Shown piece by piece: positions 62,640-64,000 of a stretch of 64,000 nt of DNA. This stretch comes from Amborella trichopoda (taxonomy: Eukaryota > Streptophyta > Magnoliopsida > Amborellales > Amborellaceae), in contig NW_006497560.1 of the NCBI RefSeq assembly GCF_000471905.2, positions 1,195,398 to 1,259,397 on the forward strand. The letters are read 5' to 3'. The notes beneath the pieces were generated by a model. That model was not told the origin of the DNA. It was given only the letters and a program-made list of their open reading frames with translations, and ran no database searches. Positions within the stretch are counted from its first letter, which is position 1. Every line of letters begins with the position of its first letter. Both the position numbers and the translations under genes were made by a program.

Positions 62640-63815
62640 AGACCAACCCTTAGGCGAGATAGGCATCCAGGCTGCCCTCAAAAGTCTAGTTGACTTAGGT
62701 TACACAGTTCATTCCCCAGTTCATGGGTCAGTCCAAAACCAGCCTAATAGCATAGGTTAACCCATAGCACAGCCGAGTCAGCCGATTCTTCAATCGGTCC
62801 CTCCCGCATATCCGGTCCAACCCACCGTGCAGTTTCTGCAACCGGTGGTGATGCCTGTGGGTTAGTACACCCCTTAAGGACAAATGTGTCAAACCGCCCC
62901 AGTAACCGCAGCTCAGCGATCACAGGCCCAAGCAGGCCAACCTCTACCCCAAGTCTCGACTCATCAGTTTATGCTTGGGAACCCATCAACCGGTGGGCCT
63001 ACTCTCTTGCCGAATACCCAACAAGAAGGCTTCTTAAAAGAGATATAAGATATGCTTGTAAGGATGGGTATGCATGAAATCCTACCCCCAAAGGCTTATG
63101 TTCATGAGAACCTTGGAGGCATGAAAGACCTTCCCCTTGGGTTTGTCATCCCAGAGTTTAAAAACAAATTCAATGGGAAGAGTGACCCAGATATTCACGT
63201 CAACGTGTACCTCCTCTCCGTCCGAGCCTTGCGAGACCGTCCTAACCAGTTGAAGGCCCTGTTTTCACAAACTTTGACTACTGATATCGGAGAATAATGA
63301 CCGCTCAACCACACATAACTCTAGATGAAATGTTCAACCAGTCCATCTCTCATTACCGTGGGTCGAAACCAAGATCTCTTTCCTTGGGCGAGCTCAGTGC
63401 AACCAAACAAAACCTAGGAGAATCCTTCAAGGATTTTATTAGTCGATTCCACAAGGCAGCGATGCAGGTCATCGAATGTCCACTTATGGAACCAACTAAA
63501 ATCTCCATGGCCTTAGAAAATGCAGCTCCTGAATACGAGACCTTCTTTAGCCAGGGACTTATCCCCCACTCTTGCAACTCCATGATCGAGCAGGTGGCGC
63601 AACATGAAAGGGCAAGAGGGACACTCCTCAGTACTAGGCTCGATAACAAACCCATCACGACTCCGCAAAATAAAAATAAGAGCAACAGCAAGGGGAAAGC
63701 TTCCAGTCAGGTTAATGAAATTATCGTTAACGGACCGGCTCAGAGTTCAGCCACCCACCACAATAATAGAGGGGCTCTGCCTAGAGCTAACACTCAAAAT
63801 AACAATCGAAGGTGA
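62640..63815 (+). pseudogene. gag of the second element
   Basis: The N-terminal region (62650-63050) reads LGEIGIQAALKSLVDLGYTV, later a Pro/Gln-rich stretch with stops. The core starts MGMHEILPPKAYVHENLGGM, PLGFVIPEFKNKFNGKSDPD and VNVYLLSVRALRDRPNQLKA and stops at 63297. A second frame beginning there continues HITLDEMFNQSISHYRG, LGESFKDFISRFHKAAMQVI and MALENAAPEYETFF. The FNGxxDPxxHVxxY opening and the ESFKDFISRFxxxA block are typical of plant gypsy gag. The expected block around the tryptophan-rich centre is missing at the junction, so there is a deletion as well as a frameshift. A Lys/Asn-rich tail follows. Confidence 0.82.
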
Positions 63816-64000
63816 GAGGACAACTTTACTCCTCTCAAAGACCCGTTATAAAAAGTGTTGGAGTTACTCTTGAAGAAACTCTTTTGAGTCTTCTTAGAGG
63901 AAACTCTTCGTCCTCAAACTCTGATGGTCCTCCTAAGTGGGACCAATATGACGAAGATGATGCCCTCGAGATTGACATGGTCAAAGCAGATGAAAAGGGA

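Larger units (their letters stand above)
58769..64000 (+). mobile_element. Second Ty3/gypsy element (Tat/Athila-like), 5' part
   Basis: LTR, primer-binding site, a long non-coding leader with two tandem-repeat blocks, and gag follow in order. The element leaves the window within or after gag, and pol is not seen. Its leader includes a segment (61330-61390, AGCCTAGCCGCATTTCAGTA, then GTTAGGAACCCA) of a type I associate with leaders of large plant gypsy elements. Confidence 0.75.

Overview
The window is nuclear plant DNA. It holds one recognisable host gene, seen only as its 3' part. Almost everything else is transposable-element sequence of different ages, low-complexity DNA and two assembly gaps (11711-11730 and 24280-24994). 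The evidence for a plant is a GOLGIN CANDIDATE 2-type gene with canonical GT-AG introns, plant L1-type LINEs ending in zf-RVT plus RNase H modules, RTE-type LINE tails, and Ty3/gypsy elements of the Tat/Ogre kind. I cannot name the species. The very long repeat-filled introns suggest a large genome.

Layout, left half. 1-968 (-) is a broken Ty3/gypsy RT/RNase H remnant. 2136-2358 is a hAT-like MITE. 2943-4092 (+) and 10458-12122 (-) are two inverted copies of one unidentified repeat. The host gene occupies five exons between 5044 and 14918 (+). They encode the last coiled coil and C-terminal membrane anchor of a golgin. An 8.7-kb intron separates exons 2 and 3 of this set and contains an antisense L1 LINE (about 6040-9310), a GC-rich insertion, one copy of the inverted repeat and an RTE tail. 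16955-22075 (-) is a nearly complete but dead L1 LINE (EN-RT-zf-RNase H). 22090-22665 (+) is an RTE 3' end, directly followed by a small internally deleted LTR element (22666 into the gap). 25-33 kb is AT-rich, with minisatellites, a possible organellar insertion (about 29110-29560), a copia fragment and another RTE fragment.

Right half. 33.3-57 kb is dominated by one family of Tat/Ogre-like Ty3/gypsy elements. One LTR-leader copy lies on the minus strand (about 33300-36226), head-to-head with LTR1 (36395). The plus strand then repeats the pattern LTR, primer-binding site, leader ORF, gag three times. In the first two rounds gag is cut off exactly where the next LTR begins. Only the third copy continues into pol (RT, RNase H, archaeal-type second RNase H, integrase; about 52939-56989). 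All coding parts carry stops or frameshifts, although the integrase DD35E residues and the RT aspartates are still present. A second gypsy element with an unrelated LTR (58769-59798) and primer-binding site follows and runs into its gag at the window edge.

Most notable: every LTR of the 33-57 kb family carries, downstream of its TATA box, a tandem array of short inverted repeats spaced by pyrimidine-rich linkers. The array core differs between copies, and in one array two perfect 12-bp stems differ by a compensatory base-pair change. Also notable is the inverted repeat pair flanking golgin exons 1-2 of this set, an arrangement known to favour back-splicing or exon skipping.
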